NCBI RefSeq assembly: GCF_018860705.1 | Contig: NZ_JAHKQA010000072.1 | Coordinates: forward strand, 248,001-312,000 | Reading direction: 5' to 3' | Length of the DNA stretch: 64,000 nt | From: Citreicella sp. C3M06 | GTDB lineage: Bacteria; Pseudomonadota; Alphaproteobacteria; Rhodobacterales; Rhodobacteraceae | In this document: positions 37,738-46,919 of the stretch, one piece after another | Position numbering within the stretch: the first letter of the stretch is position 1 | How the letters are laid out: every line of letters starts with the position of its first letter | Made by a program: the position numbers and the translations under genes | The notes under the pieces: model-generated | Seen by the model: the letters and a program-made list of their open reading frames with translations, nothing else | Databases searched by the model: none | Told to the model about the DNA's origin: nothing

Positions 37738-38900
37738 GACGCATTTCGATCTTCGGAGCCACCGGCTCGATCGGACAGAACACCATCGATCTGATTGCCC
37801 GCGAGCCCGATGCCTATGACATCGTGGCGCTGAGCGGCGGGCGCAATGTCGTGCAGCTGGCGCAGGATGCGCGCAAGCTGGGCGCGCAGATCGCCGTGTG
37901 CGCCGATGAGACCTGCCTTGCCGAGCTGCGCGAGCTTCTTGCCGGAACCGGCATCGAGACCGCCGCGGGCGAGACCGCCCTGATCGAGGCGGCGCAGCGG
38001 CCCGCCGACTGGGTGATGTCGGCGATTGTCGGCGCAGCCGGGCTTGCGCCGGGGCTCGAGGCGCTGAAGACCGGGGCGACGCTGGCGCTGGCCAACAAGG
38101 AAAGCATGGTCTGCGCCGGGCCGCTGGTGATGCAGACTGCGCGCGCCCATGGCGCTGCCGTCCTGCCCGTCGACAGCGAGCACAGCGCGGTGTTTCAGGC
38201 GCTGGTGGGCGAGGATCTTGCCGCCGTCGAGCGGGTGATCATCACCGCCAGTGGCGGGGCGTTTCGGGATTGGCCGCTGGAGCAGCTGGCCAGCGCAACC
38301 CCCGAACAGGCCGCGACCCATCCCAATTGGGACATGGGCCAGCGCATCACCATCGATTCCGCATCGATGTTCAATAAGGCGCTGGAGGTCATTGAAACAA
38401 AAGAGTTCTTTGACATCGACCCAAGCCTGATCGAGGTCGTGGTGCACCCGGAATCCATGATACACGCGCTCGTCGGGTTCAACGACGGCGCGTTGATGGC
38501 GCATGTCGGCCCACCCGACATGCGCCACGCTATCGGCTATGCGCTGCACCATCCGGCACGCCGGGCGCTGCCGGTCGAACGGCTTGACCTTGTCAAGCTT
38601 GGCGCGCTGACCTTTCGCGCCGCCTGCGAGACCCGCTGGCCTGCGCTGCGCCTCGCCCGCGAGGTGATGGCCGAGGGCGGACTGTCGGGCGCGGTGTTCA
38701 ACGCCGCCAAGGAGCGCGCGCTGGATGCGTTCATCGCAAAACGGATCGGATTCACCGGCATGGCGCATGTCGTCGAACAAACACTGAATCGTGTTTCGGC
38801 GCAAAACGGCCTCATTCACGCCGGGATGAGCCTTGATAACGTGCGTGCGGTTGACCATCTCGCCCGGGAGACCGCCGACATGATCATGCTGCAAAACTAA
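37734..38900 (+). CDS. dxr: 1-deoxy-D-xylulose-5-phosphate reductoisomerase
   Basis: This is the second enzyme of the MEP pathway to isoprenoids and uses NADPH. The 388-residue protein has the nucleotide motif ISIFGATGSIGQNTID, ALANKESMVCAG, VLPVDSEHSAVFQAL with metal ligands Asp and Glu, ITASGGAFRDWP, and NWDMGQRITIDSASMFNKAL. All catalytic-site residues I know are present. Its position between cdsA and rseP is the standard cluster order, and it supplies precursors for the UppS step encoded upstream. Confidence 0.96.
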   Translation: MRRISIFGATGSIGQNTIDLIAREPDAYDIVALSGGRNVVQLAQDARKLGAQIAVCADETCLAELRELLAGTGIETAAGETALIEAAQRPADWVMSAIVGAAGLAPGLEALKTGATLALANKESMVCAGPLVMQTARAHGAAVLPVDSEHSAVFQALVGEDLAAVERVIITASGGAFRDWPLEQLASATPEQAATHPNWDMGQRITIDSASMFNKALEVIETKEFFDIDPSLIEVVVHPESMIHALVGFNDGALMAHVGPPDMRHAIGYALHHPARRALPVERLDLVKLGALTFRAACETRWPALRLAREVMAEGGLSGAVFNAAKERALDAFIAKRIGFTGMAHVVEQTLNRVSAQNGLIHAGMSLDNVRAVDHLARETADMIMLQN

Positions 38901-38918
38901 GAAAAAGGGGCAGGACTT

Positions 38919-40262
38919 TTGGACATCGCGCAGATGAGCTCGGACTTCGGGGGGCTGCTGTTCACCCTTGTCTTCTTCGTGATCGCCTTGTCGGTGATCG
39001 TCGCGATCCATGAATACGGCCATTACATCGTCGGGCGCTGGACGGGCATCGAGGCAGATGTGTTCTCGCTTGGCTTCGGGCCGGTGATCTGGTCGCGCAT
39101 GGACAAGCGGGGCACCAGATGGCAGGTCGCGGCGCTTCCCTTTGGCGGTTACGTGAAATTTCGCGGCGATTCCAATGCCTCGGGCGGGGCCGACGAAGAT
39201 GCCTTGGCGGGCATGAGCGACGAGGAATTGCGCCACACCATGAACGGTGCGCCGCTTTGGGCGCGGTCGGCCACGGTTGCCGCCGGTCCGGTGTTCAATT
39301 TCGCGCTGTCGATCCTTGTCTTCACGCTGCTGTTCACCTTTCAGGGCAAGGTCAGCGAGCCCTTTGCCGTGGGCGAGCTGCGCGCGCTGCCCATTGCGCA
39401 AGAGCTGCGCACCGGCGATGTGATCCTGCAGATCGACGGTCAGCCGCTGCCGGGCTTCGATGATCCCGAAGCCTATGACGAATTCATGAAGGCGCTGCCT
39501 TATCAGCCAGTTCTGCCCTACACCGTCGAACGCGATGGTGCGCGCATGGTGGTGGATGGACCCTATGTCTATCCGCCGCTGGTCAGTCAGGTGGTGCCGC
39601 GCTCTGCCGCCTATGAGGCCGGGCTTGAACCGGGCGACACCATCCTCAACATCAACGGCACACGCGCCTTTGCCTTTTCCCAGCTCAAGGAGGTGGTCGA
39701 AGCCTCCGAAGGCGCACCGGTCGATCTGACCATCTGGCGCGATGGCGAGACTTTCGACGTGGTGATGACCCCCAAGCGCACCGACGAGCCGCTGCCCGAT
39801 GGCGGGTTTCAGGCGGTGTACCGGATCGGCATCGTCGGCGATATGGCGTTCCATCCGGCCACCACCATGATGAACCCCGCCGAGGCCGCATGGGGCGGGG
39901 TCAAGCGCACATGGGGCATCGTCACCGGCTCGCTGTCGGGGCTGGGCCACATGATCGCGGGCAATATCTCGTCGTGCAACCTGTCGGGGCCGATCGGCAT
40001 TGCCCAGACCTCGGGCGCGATGGCCAGTCAGGGCGGCACCAGCTTCATCACTTTCATTGCGGTGCTCTCGACGGCGGTCGGGCTGCTGAACCTGTTCCCG
40101 GTGCCAGTGCTCGACGGCGGGCATCTTGTGTTCCACGCCTGGGAAGCCGTGACCGGCAAGCCGCCGTCGGACCGCGCGCTGAATGTCGCGATGTCGATCG
40201 GGCTGGCGCTGATTCTGGGGCTGATGGTGTTCGCGCTCAGCAACGATCTGTTCTGCCCGTAA
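38919..40262 (+). CDS. rseP: intramembrane zinc metalloprotease RseP
   Basis: This site-2 protease cleaves membrane-embedded regulators such as anti-sigma factors and remnant signal peptides. The 447-residue protein has the zinc motif HEYGH in helix 1 (VIVAIHEYGHYIVGRW), PDZ regions (RTGDVILQIDGQPLPG and AGLEPGDTILNINGTRAF), and the C-terminal LDG motif (NLFPVPVLDGGHLVFH). The start used is TTG 38919, just after dxr; ATG 38934 is an alternative. A strong terminator follows. Confidence 0.94.
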   Translation: MDIAQMSSDFGGLLFTLVFFVIALSVIVAIHEYGHYIVGRWTGIEADVFSLGFGPVIWSRMDKRGTRWQVAALPFGGYVKFRGDSNASGGADEDALAGMSDEELRHTMNGAPLWARSATVAAGPVFNFALSILVFTLLFTFQGKVSEPFAVGELRALPIAQELRTGDVILQIDGQPLPGFDDPEAYDEFMKALPYQPVLPYTVERDGARMVVDGPYVYPPLVSQVVPRSAAYEAGLEPGDTILNINGTRAFAFSQLKEVVEASEGAPVDLTIWRDGETFDVVMTPKRTDEPLPDGGFQAVYRIGIVGDMAFHPATTMMNPAEAAWGGVKRTWGIVTGSLSGLGHMIAGNISSCNLSGPIGIAQTSGAMASQGGTSFITFIAVLSTAVGLLNLFPVPVLDGGHLVFHAWEAVTGKPPSDRALNVAMSIGLALILGLMVFALSNDLFCP

Positions 40263-40283
40263 CTTTCGCCGCGACGGATCTGC

Positions 40284-40313
40284 AAAAGGGGGCGCGTCTG
40301 GCGCCCCTTTTTT
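40284..40313 (+). terminator. Rho-independent terminator after rseP
   Basis: A G/C-rich stem (GGGGCGC/GCGCCCC extended by A-T pairs) with a 5-nt loop is followed by six T. It closes the frr-rseP operon 22 nt past the stop. Confidence 0.9.
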
Positions 40314-40346
40314 CGTGAACGCCAGAATTCAGCCTTATTTTATTGC

Positions 40347-40352
40347 TATAAT
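40347..40352 (+). promoter_or_regulatory. consensus -10 element for the 41-codon gene
   Basis: A perfect TATAAT lies 35 nt before the ATG at 40387, in a locally AT-rich patch (TTATTTTATTGC). No good -35 hexamer is evident at the usual distance, so the promoter may be of the weak or activator-dependent kind. Confidence 0.45.
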
Positions 40353-40386
40353 CGCAGCAGACACCAACAACGATGGGGTTATGCTC

Positions 40387-40512
40387 ATGCAAACCATCCA
40401 GAGCGGATATCGCGGCCTCAACCTGCTGTTCAACCTCAACACGGACCGGTTGCTTTTTGTCATCGCCATTCCAGCTGCGCTGTTTCTCGGCGCTTGGCTT
40501 GGCTCGATGTAA
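40387..40512 (+). CDS. small single-helix membrane protein, unknown function
   Basis: This 41-residue ORF begins MQTIQSGYRGLNLLFNLNTD and ends in one hydrophobic helix (LLFVIAIPAALFLGAWLG). It has GGGG about nine bases upstream of the ATG, a perfect TATAAT before that and a 13-bp terminator hairpin right after the stop, so it looks like an independent small gene. An upstream in-frame ATG (40381) is too close to the ribosome-binding site, and a longer frame from 40315 would run through the promoter. I recognise no family. It could be a small protein tied to envelope assembly given its position before bamA, but that is speculation. Confidence 0.6.
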   Translation: MQTIQSGYRGLNLLFNLNTDRLLFVIAIPAALFLGAWLGSM

Positions 40513-40516
40513 GGCC

Positions 40517-40560
40517 CGCGAACTGCGCCACCCGATGCAGGGACGGCGCAGTTCGCGTTT
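40517..40560 (+). terminator. hairpin terminator after the 41-codon gene
   Basis: Perfect 13-bp arms (CGCGAACTGCGCC and its complement) surround a 15-nt loop and are followed by TTTCG. The T-run is short, so termination may be partial. Confidence 0.65.
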
Positions 40561-40648
40561 CGATTGGCAAACGCCTCTCTAACGTTTTGACACGTCCTTC
40601 CGATGCCTTTACTCACGTAAAAAAAATACGGCGGAGTGGATTGGTGGC

Positions 40649-43024
40649 ATGACCTACGGGCGTGAAGGGGCAACCCCCCTGCGTGGTATGCGCAAATTTT
40701 CGAATGGGTTCAGAAAAGGCGTATCGCTGGCGGCCCTGTCGGTTGCCTTTTCGGTCGCCGTGACGGCGCTTCCCGACGCTGCGGATGCGCAGACCTTTGC
40801 CTTTGGCAACGTGCAGATCGAAGGCAATGAGCGGATCGAAGCCGGGACCATCCTGAGCTATGCGGGCATTGCGCGCGGTGAATCCGTCAGCGCCGCAGAA
40901 CTGAACGATGCCTACCAGCGCATTGTCGCCTCGGGCCTGTTCGAGACGGTCGAGATCCTGCCGCAGGGCGGCACGCTGGTGATCAAGGTTGTCGAATACC
41001 CCACCGTCAATGTCGTCGCCTTCGAAGGCAACAGCCGCATCAAGGACGATGACCTTGCGCCGCTGGTGCGCAGTCAGGGTCGGCGCGTCTACAATCCTCG
41101 CATCGCCGAGGAAGACGCCGCCGCAATCGCCAATGCCTATGTGCAGCAAGGCCGGATTTCGGCGCGGGTGACGCCCAAGCTGATCAAGCGCTCCGACAAC
41201 CGCGTCGATCTTGTGTACGAGATCTTTGAAGGCGGCGTGACCGAGGTCGAACGCATCGGCTTTGTCGGCAACCAAGCCTATTCCGATGGCCGTCTGCGCC
41301 GGGTGCTGGAAACCAAGCAGGCTGGCCTGCTGCGGGCGCTGATCCGCTCGGACACGTTCATCACCGACCGCATCGCCTTTGACCGCCAGCTGCTGCAGGA
41401 TTTCTACGCCTCGCGCGGCTATGTCGATTTCCGCATCACCGGGGTGAATGCCGAACTGTCGGCAGAGCGCGACGCCTATTTCGTCACCTTCAACGTCGAG
41501 GAAGGCCAGTCCTTCGATGTCGGCGCGGTCACGGTCGAATCCGATCTGCCCGAGGTCGATATTGCGAAATTCACCTCGGCGCTGAAGCTCAAGCCGGGCC
41601 AGACCTATTCGCCCTCCGCAATCGACACGGCGATCGCCCGTCTCGAACGGCTCACCGTGCAGGAGGGTCTGCAATTCGTGCGGATCGAACCGCAGATCAG
41701 CCGCAACGACCGTGACCTGACGCTTGACGTAACCTTCCAGCTGACCCGCGGCGAGCGCATCTTTGTCGAACGCATCGACATCGAGGGCAACACCACGACG
41801 CTCGACCGGGTGATCCGCCGCCAGTTCGACACCGCCGAGGGCGATCCGTTCAACCCGCGCGCCATCCGCGAAGCGGCAGAGCGTATCCGGGCGCTTGGCT
41901 ATTTCACCACTGCCGAGGTCAATGCCCGTGAGGGATCGAGCCCGCAGCAGGTGATTGTTGACGTCAACGTCGAGGAAAAGCCCACCGGCGCGATCAGCTT
42001 TGGCGGGTCTTATTCCACGTCCAGCGGCTTTGGTGCGGCAATCTCGTTCAGCGAGCAGAACTTCCTCGGCCGCGGCCAGACGCTGTCGCTGGGCATCAAC
42101 ACCGCCAGCTCGAGCCAAGCTTACAACTTCAACTTCACCGAGCCGTATTTCCTTGGCCGTGACGTGTCGTTCGGTCTGGGGCTGAACTACACCGAGACCG
42201 ACAGCTACTATTCGGTCTACGACACCGCCAAGGGGGCCTTCCGCCCGTCCATCGGCTTTGCACTGTCGGATCAGCAGCGCCTGTCGCTGCGCTACACCTA
42301 CGATTACAACGAGATCACCGACTCGGACTCGGACGAGATCGGACAGGTGATCACGGCTGAAGAGGACGAGGCGGCACAGTTCGAAAGCTCGATCGGCTAT
42401 ACCTACAGCTACGACAGCCGCCGTACGGGTCTGAACCCGAACGCGGGGGTCTTGCTGGAATTCGGGCAGGATTTCGGCGGGGTCGGGGGCGATACCACCT
42501 TCATCAAGACCAACCTGCGCGCCATTGCGCAGACCAAGATCTGGAACGAGGAAGTCACCCTGCGCGCGTCCTTCGAGGCGGGCAACGTGAATTACACCAG
42601 CGGCGAAAGCCGGGTGACCACGCGCTTCCTGCTGAGCGACACCACGATGCGCGGCTTTGAATACGGCGGCATCGGTCCGCGCGAATACGACGAAGACAGC
42701 GATGTCGACGACTCGCTGGGCGGCAACAACTTTGCTGTTGCACGTTTCGAGGCGGAATTCCCGCTGGGTCTGCCCGAGGAATACGGCATCTCCGGGGGCT
42801 TGTTCTATGACATAGGCTCGGTCTGGGGGCTGTCGGATTCGACAAGCTCGAAAACCACGAACGATATCCTCTATACCGATTTCAGCGCGCGCCATGTAAT
42901 CGGCGTTTCGGTGCTGTGGGATTCGATCCTTGGTCCGCTCCGGCTGAACTTTTCGAAGGCTCTCAAGAAAGAAGAATACGACGAGGAAGAGAACTTCAGC
43001 TTCGCGATCTCGACCGAGTTCTGA
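40649..43024 (+). CDS. bamA: outer membrane protein assembly factor BamA
   Basis: This is the central beta-barrel subunit of the BAM complex, which inserts outer-membrane proteins. The 791-residue protein has a signal peptide (SLAALSVAFSVAVTALPDAADA), five POTRA repeats (for example FAFGNVQIEGNERIEAGTIL, VNVVAFEGNSRIKDDDLAPL, IFVERIDIEGNTTTLDRVI) and a C-terminal 16-strand barrel (from about 430). The barrel contains FGLGLNYTETDSYY, and the protein ends in Phe (AISTEF) as barrel proteins do. The start ATG 40649 has GGCGGAG 12 nt upstream; ATG 40688 is an alternative. Confidence 0.95.
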   Translation: MTYGREGATPLRGMRKFSNGFRKGVSLAALSVAFSVAVTALPDAADAQTFAFGNVQIEGNERIEAGTILSYAGIARGESVSAAELNDAYQRIVASGLFETVEILPQGGTLVIKVVEYPTVNVVAFEGNSRIKDDDLAPLVRSQGRRVYNPRIAEEDAAAIANAYVQQGRISARVTPKLIKRSDNRVDLVYEIFEGGVTEVERIGFVGNQAYSDGRLRRVLETKQAGLLRALIRSDTFITDRIAFDRQLLQDFYASRGYVDFRITGVNAELSAERDAYFVTFNVEEGQSFDVGAVTVESDLPEVDIAKFTSALKLKPGQTYSPSAIDTAIARLERLTVQEGLQFVRIEPQISRNDRDLTLDVTFQLTRGERIFVERIDIEGNTTTLDRVIRRQFDTAEGDPFNPRAIREAAERIRALGYFTTAEVNAREGSSPQQVIVDVNVEEKPTGAISFGGSYSTSSGFGAAISFSEQNFLGRGQTLSLGINTASSSQAYNFNFTEPYFLGRDVSFGLGLNYTETDSYYSVYDTAKGAFRPSIGFALSDQQRLSLRYTYDYNEITDSDSDEIGQVITAEEDEAAQFESSIGYTYSYDSRRTGLNPNAGVLLEFGQDFGGVGGDTTFIKTNLRAIAQTKIWNEEVTLRASFEAGNVNYTSGESRVTTRFLLSDTTMRGFEYGGIGPREYDEDSDVDDSLGGNNFAVARFEAEFPLGLPEEYGISGGLFYDIGSVWGLSDSTSSKTTNDILYTDFSARHVIGVSVLWDSILGPLRLNFSKALKKEEYDEEENFSFAISTEF

Positions 43025-43025
43025 T

Positions 43026-43616
43026 ATGATTTCAAGATATTGCGCGGCGGTTTTGATCGGGCTTGCGGGGCTTTCCCCCGCAGCCCATGCCCAGACCGCC
43101 GCGCAAACTGGGGCCGTTCAGCCCAATATGGTGCAAAGCGCCGTGCTGACCATCGAGATCGACCGGCTGTTCTCCGAAAGCGCCTATGGCCAGCGTATCG
43201 GCGCCAAGCTTGAGGCCGAAAGCAACGCCATTGCCGTTGAAAACCGCCGCATCGAATCTGAACTCACCGAAGAAGAACGCAGCCTGACAGAGCAGCGGGC
43301 CACCTTGCCGCAGGCACGTTTTCGCGAGCTGGCCGATGCGTTCGACCAGAAGGTGCAGGCCTTGCGGCAGGAACAGGATGCCAAGGCGCGCGCGCTTGGC
43401 ACCCTGTCCGAGGAAAGTCGCCGCCAGTTCCTTGCCCTTGCCGAGCCGGTGCTTGGCGACATCATGCAGGAAACAGGCGCGGCTGCGTTGCTCGACAAGC
43501 GCAGCGTGTTTCTGTCGGCCGATGCCATCGACATCACCAGTCTTGCGATTGCGCGCATCGACGCTGCGATCGGCGATGGCGCGAAGTCCGGCCTGCCGGA
43601 CAGCCCGGACAACTAG
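43026..43616 (+). CDS. ompH: OmpH/Skp family periplasmic chaperone
   Basis: This 196-residue periplasmic protein has a signal peptide (CAAVLIGLAGLSPAAHA) and a long coiled-coil-like middle rich in Glu, Arg and Gln (residues 60-130). It follows bamA by 1 nt. This is the position and architecture of Skp/OmpH, which holds unfolded outer-membrane proteins for BAM. Sequence conservation in the family is low, so position carries much of the weight. The start ATG lies right after the bamA stop. Confidence 0.85.
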   Translation: MISRYCAAVLIGLAGLSPAAHAQTAAQTGAVQPNMVQSAVLTIEIDRLFSESAYGQRIGAKLEAESNAIAVENRRIESELTEEERSLTEQRATLPQARFRELADAFDQKVQALRQEQDAKARALGTLSEESRRQFLALAEPVLGDIMQETGAAALLDKRSVFLSADAIDITSLAIARIDAAIGDGAKSGLPDSPDN

Positions 43617-43685
43617 CCTTTGCTTGCCCCTTGGCACGTGGGTTGCTAGGGACGGACCACCTGACTTGAAGGGAAAAGGCCCGAG

Positions 43686-44147
43686 ATGACCGACACGCTT
43701 CTCTCCGCGGATATCCAGCTGATCCAGCGTATCCTGCCGCACCGCTACCCGTTTTTGCTGGTCGACCGGGTCGAACAGATCGACGGGATCAAATCCGCCG
43801 TCGGCATCAAAAATGTCACGATGAACGAGCCGCATTTTCAGGGGCATTTCCCCGGCAAGCCGATCATGCCCGGCGTCACCATCATCGAAGCGATGGCGCA
43901 GACCTCGGCGGTGATGGTGGGCGTGGCGCTCGATCTTGCCGACAAGGAACTCAAGGTCTATTTCATGGCCATCGACAAGTGCAAGTTCCGCCGCATGGTG
44001 GTTCCGGGCGATCAACTGCGGATGAGTGTAACCACGACGCGCGGCAAGCCCGGCGGCAAGGTGTGGAAATTCGAAGGCCGCGCCGAAGTCGATGGCGAAA
44101 TGGCCGCAGAGGTGGAATTCACCGCAATGATGGATCTGCCGACATGA
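43686..44147 (+). CDS. fabZ: 3-hydroxyacyl-ACP dehydratase FabZ
   Basis: This hot-dog-fold dehydratase acts in fatty acid elongation and balances acyl chains between lipid A and phospholipids. The 153-residue protein shows [19 protein letters not shown] and [20 protein letters not shown], with the catalytic His in the first part of the second motif and the conserved Glu in its helix. It is preceded by GAAGGGAAAAGG. lpxA overlaps its stop (ATGA). The lpxD gene often found just before fabZ is missing: only 69 bp separate ompH from fabZ. Confidence 0.95.
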   Translation: MTDTLLSADIQLIQRILPHRYPFLLVDRVEQIDGIKSAVGIKNVTMNEPHFQGHFPGKPIMPGVTIIEAMAQTSAVMVGVALDLADKELKVYFMAIDKCKFRRMVVPGDQLRMSVTTTRGKPGGKVWKFEGRAEVDGEMAAEVEFTAMMDLPT

Positions 44148-44929
44148 GCGAACCCGTGATCCATCCCGGCGCGATCGTCGAAGACGGCGCCCGGATCGGA
44201 GCGGGCTGCCGCATCGGCCCGTTCTGCCATATCGGCCCCGAGGTTGTTCTGGCCGAAAACGTCGAGCTGAAATCCCATGTCATCGTGACCGGGCGCACCA
44301 GCATCGGCGAGGGCACGGTGGTGTTTCCCTTTGCCGTGCTCGGCGAGATCCCGCAGGATCTGAAATTCCGGGGCGAGACGACCTCGCTGGAAATCGGCAA
44401 GCGCAATCGCATTCGAGAACATGTCACGATGAATTGCGGCACCGAGGGCGGCGGCGGCGTCACCCGCGTTGGGGATGACGGGCTGTTCATGGCCGGTTGT
44501 CACGTGGCCCATGATGTGCAGGTTGGCGACCGGGTGATCCTTGTGAACAATTCTGCGCTGGCCGGGCATTGTATCATCGAGGACGAGGTCATCGTCGGCG
44601 GGCTGTCAGGCGTGCATCAATGGGTGCGCATCGGGCGCGGGGCGATCATTGGCGCGGTGACCATGGTGACCAATGACGTGATCCCCCACGGCCTTGTGCA
44701 GGCACCGCGCGGCAAGCTCGACGGGCTGAACCTTGTGGGGCTCAAGCGCAAGGGTGTCAGCCGCGCCGATATCACCGCGCTGCGCGCCGCGTTCCAGATG
44801 CTGGCGCAGGGCGAGGGCGCCTTTGCCGACCGTGCCCGCAGGCTTGGCGATGAAACCCAGAGCGATTATGTGCGCGAGATCGTGACCTTTATCCTTGGCG
44901 AGAGCGACCGCCACTTCCTCGTGCCGTGA
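44144..44929 (+). CDS. lpxA: acyl-ACP--UDP-N-acetylglucosamine O-acyltransferase LpxA
   Basis: This is the first enzyme of lipid A synthesis, adding a 3-hydroxyacyl chain to UDP-GlcNAc. The 261-residue trimeric left-handed beta-helix protein shows hexapeptide repeats ([40 protein letters not shown]). The catalytic His is probably in [15 protein letters not shown], and the C-terminal helical part has [13 protein letters not shown]. It starts in the fabZ stop (ATGA) and its stop overlaps lpxI (GTGA). Confidence 0.96.
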   Translation: MSEPVIHPGAIVEDGARIGAGCRIGPFCHIGPEVVLAENVELKSHVIVTGRTSIGEGTVVFPFAVLGEIPQDLKFRGETTSLEIGKRNRIREHVTMNCGTEGGGGVTRVGDDGLFMAGCHVAHDVQVGDRVILVNNSALAGHCIIEDEVIVGGLSGVHQWVRIGRGAIIGAVTMVTNDVIPHGLVQAPRGKLDGLNLVGLKRKGVSRADITALRAAFQMLAQGEGAFADRARRLGDETQSDYVREIVTFILGESDRHFLVP

Positions 44930-45714
44930 GCCGTCTTGCGCTGATTGCCGGGCTGGGCGATCTGCCCGGCGCGGTGGTGGATGCCTGCGACACCCGGCCG
45001 CTGATCTGCGCGCTGGACGGCTTTGCGCCAGCGCATCTGCACCCGGACCTAACCTTTCGGCTGGAAACGCTGGGCACGCTGGTAGAGCAGCTGGTCGCGC
45101 GCGATATTCGCCGCCTGTGCATGTGTGGCACGATCCGGCGGCCTGCGGTGGATGCCTCGGCCATCGACGCGGCGACGCTGCCGCTGGTGCCGCGCCTGAT
45201 GCAAGCGCTGTCGCTGGGCGATGACGGGGCCCTGCGCGAGATCATCGCGATTTTCGAAGACGCCGGCATCACCGTGATCGGCGCGCATGAGGCCGCGCCT
45301 GCGCTCCTGCCGCCCATCGGCGTGCCGACCCGCGCCCGCCCCGGCCCCTTGGTCGAGGCCGAGGCCGCGCTTGGCGATCTCATCAGCGCAGAGCAGGCGG
45401 CGCTGGATCTGGGCCAGGCTTGTGTCATTCGCGGCAGCGACGTTGTCGCCCGCGAAGACGATAGTGGCACCGACCAGATGCTTTCAGGTCTTGCGAACCT
45501 GGGCGAAGGCATTCTCTACAAGGCGGAAAAGCCGGGGCAGGACCGGCGCGCCGATCTGCCGGTCATCGGGCCGCACACCGCCGAGGCGATCCGCAAGGCC
45601 GGGCTGTCGGGGATCGTGCTGTCTGCGGGCGGTGTGATGGTGCTGGATCTGCCGGCAACCGTGGCCGCGCTGGATGCGGCGGGACAGTTCCTCTGGATCA
45701 GAAAGAGACCGTGA
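44926..45714 (+). CDS. lpxI: UDP-2,3-diacylglucosamine pyrophosphatase LpxI
   Basis: LpxI hydrolyses UDP-2,3-diacylglucosamine to lipid X and replaces LpxH in alphaproteobacteria. The 262-residue protein shows LALIAGLGDLPGAVVDACDT, the early GTLVEQLVARDIRRLCMCG, and the C-terminal SGIVLSAGGVMVLDLPATV of the former DUF1009 family. The start is GTG in the GTGA overlap with lpxA. lpxB overlaps its stop. Confidence 0.94.
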   Translation: MSRLALIAGLGDLPGAVVDACDTRPLICALDGFAPAHLHPDLTFRLETLGTLVEQLVARDIRRLCMCGTIRRPAVDASAIDAATLPLVPRLMQALSLGDDGALREIIAIFEDAGITVIGAHEAAPALLPPIGVPTRARPGPLVEAEAALGDLISAEQAALDLGQACVIRGSDVVAREDDSGTDQMLSGLANLGEGILYKAEKPGQDRRADLPVIGPHTAEAIRKAGLSGIVLSAGGVMVLDLPATVAALDAAGQFLWIRKRP

Positions 45715-46868
45715 TGCAGGTTTTCATCACCGCTGGCGAACCTTCGGGCGACCGGCTTGGCGCAGCGCTGATGGAGGGGCTTCGCGCCATGGTGCCCGAC
45801 GTGACCTTCACCGGCATCGGCGGCGATCTGATGGCGGCGCAGGGCCTGCAAAGCCTGTTCCCGATGGACGAGATCAGCGTCATGGGCGTGAGCGAGATCC
45901 TGCGCCAGTACGGCGCGCTCAAGGCCCGCATCCGGCAGACCGCTGATGCGGTGATCGCGGCGCGCCCCGATGTGCTGATCACCGTCGACCTTCCGGAATT
46001 CTCGCTGCGGGTGGCCAAGCTGGTGCGCGCAGCGTCGGATATTCGCATCGTGCATTACGTCGCCCCCACGGTCTGGGCCTGGCGTCCGGGCCGCGCGGCC
46101 AAGATGGCGCGCCACGTCGATCAGGTGCTGGCGCTGCTGCCGTTCGAGCCGCCCTATATGGAGGCCGCCGGGATGCGCTGTGATTTCGTCGGGCATCCGG
46201 TGGTCACCGAACCCGTTGCCAGTGACGAGGACGCCGCAGCCTTTCGCACCCGCCACGGGATCGGGCAGACGCCACTGGCGCTGATGCTGCCCGGTTCGCG
46301 GCGCTCGGAGGTATCGCGGCTGGCCCCGGTCTTTGGCGAGGTCGCAGCCCGGTTGCACGCCGCACGCCCTGATCTGCGCCTTGTCATTCCCGCCGCAGCG
46401 CCAGTGGCCGAGATGGTGCAGGACATGTGCGCAGGCTGGCCGGGCGCGCCGCTGATCCTTGATCCGCGCGCACTAGGGGCGCGGGCGCTTGAGGAAAAGC
46501 GCGCCGCGTTCAAGGCGGCGGACGTGGCGCTTGCCGCCTCTGGCACGGTGTCGCTGGAACTTGCCGCAACCCATACGCCGATGGTCATCGCCTATGACAT
46601 GGGCTGGCTGTCGCGTCAGATTATCGGACGGATGCTGCGGGTCGATACCGTAACGTTGGTGAACCTCGTGTCAGACACGCGCGATGTGCCGGAATTCATC
46701 GGCAACGCCTGCCGTCCGGGGCCGATCTGCGATGCGCTGCTGGGTATCCTTGGCACGAAAGACGCGCAAGGTGCGGCGATGGAGCGGACGATGCAAAAGC
46801 TCGGGCGCGGCGGGCCGCCCCCCGGACAGCGCGCCGCATGGGCGGTTCTGGACGGGCTTCGCGCATGA
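45714..46868 (+). CDS. lpxB: lipid A disaccharide synthase LpxB
   Basis: This glycosyltransferase condenses lipid X with UDP-2,3-diacylglucosamine to the lipid A disaccharide. The 384-residue protein has FITAGEPSGDRLGAALMEGL, VDLPEFSLRVAKLVR, YVAPTVWAWRPGRAAKMARH and MLPGSRRSEVSRL. The start ATG 45714 overlaps the lpxI stop as TGATG; a GTG one codon earlier is also in frame. It ends the envelope block and is closed by a bidirectional hairpin. Confidence 0.95.
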   Translation: MQVFITAGEPSGDRLGAALMEGLRAMVPDVTFTGIGGDLMAAQGLQSLFPMDEISVMGVSEILRQYGALKARIRQTADAVIAARPDVLITVDLPEFSLRVAKLVRAASDIRIVHYVAPTVWAWRPGRAAKMARHVDQVLALLPFEPPYMEAAGMRCDFVGHPVVTEPVASDEDAAAFRTRHGIGQTPLALMLPGSRRSEVSRLAPVFGEVAARLHAARPDLRLVIPAAAPVAEMVQDMCAGWPGAPLILDPRALGARALEEKRAAFKAADVALAASGTVSLELAATHTPMVIAYDMGWLSRQIIGRMLRVDTVTLVNLVSDTRDVPEFIGNACRPGPICDALLGILGTKDAQGAAMERTMQKLGRGGPPPGQRAAWAVLDGLRA

Positions 46869-46901
46869 AAAAGGCCGCGCCGGGGCATCCGGCGCGGCCT
46901 T
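46868..46901. terminator. bidirectional terminator between lpxB and ialB
   Basis: Thirteen-bp arms (AAGGCCGCGCCGG and its complement) with a 5-nt loop. The flank gives five T on the minus strand, so it is strongest for the ialB-like transcript, and it also ends the lpx operon. Confidence 0.88.
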
Positions 46902-46919
46902 GAACAGATCTCGGCGCGC

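Noticed and set aside
40315-40386. Longer version of the small membrane protein starting at 40315
   Set aside because: This start would lie before the TATAAT element and directly after the rseP terminator, and has no ribosome-binding site.
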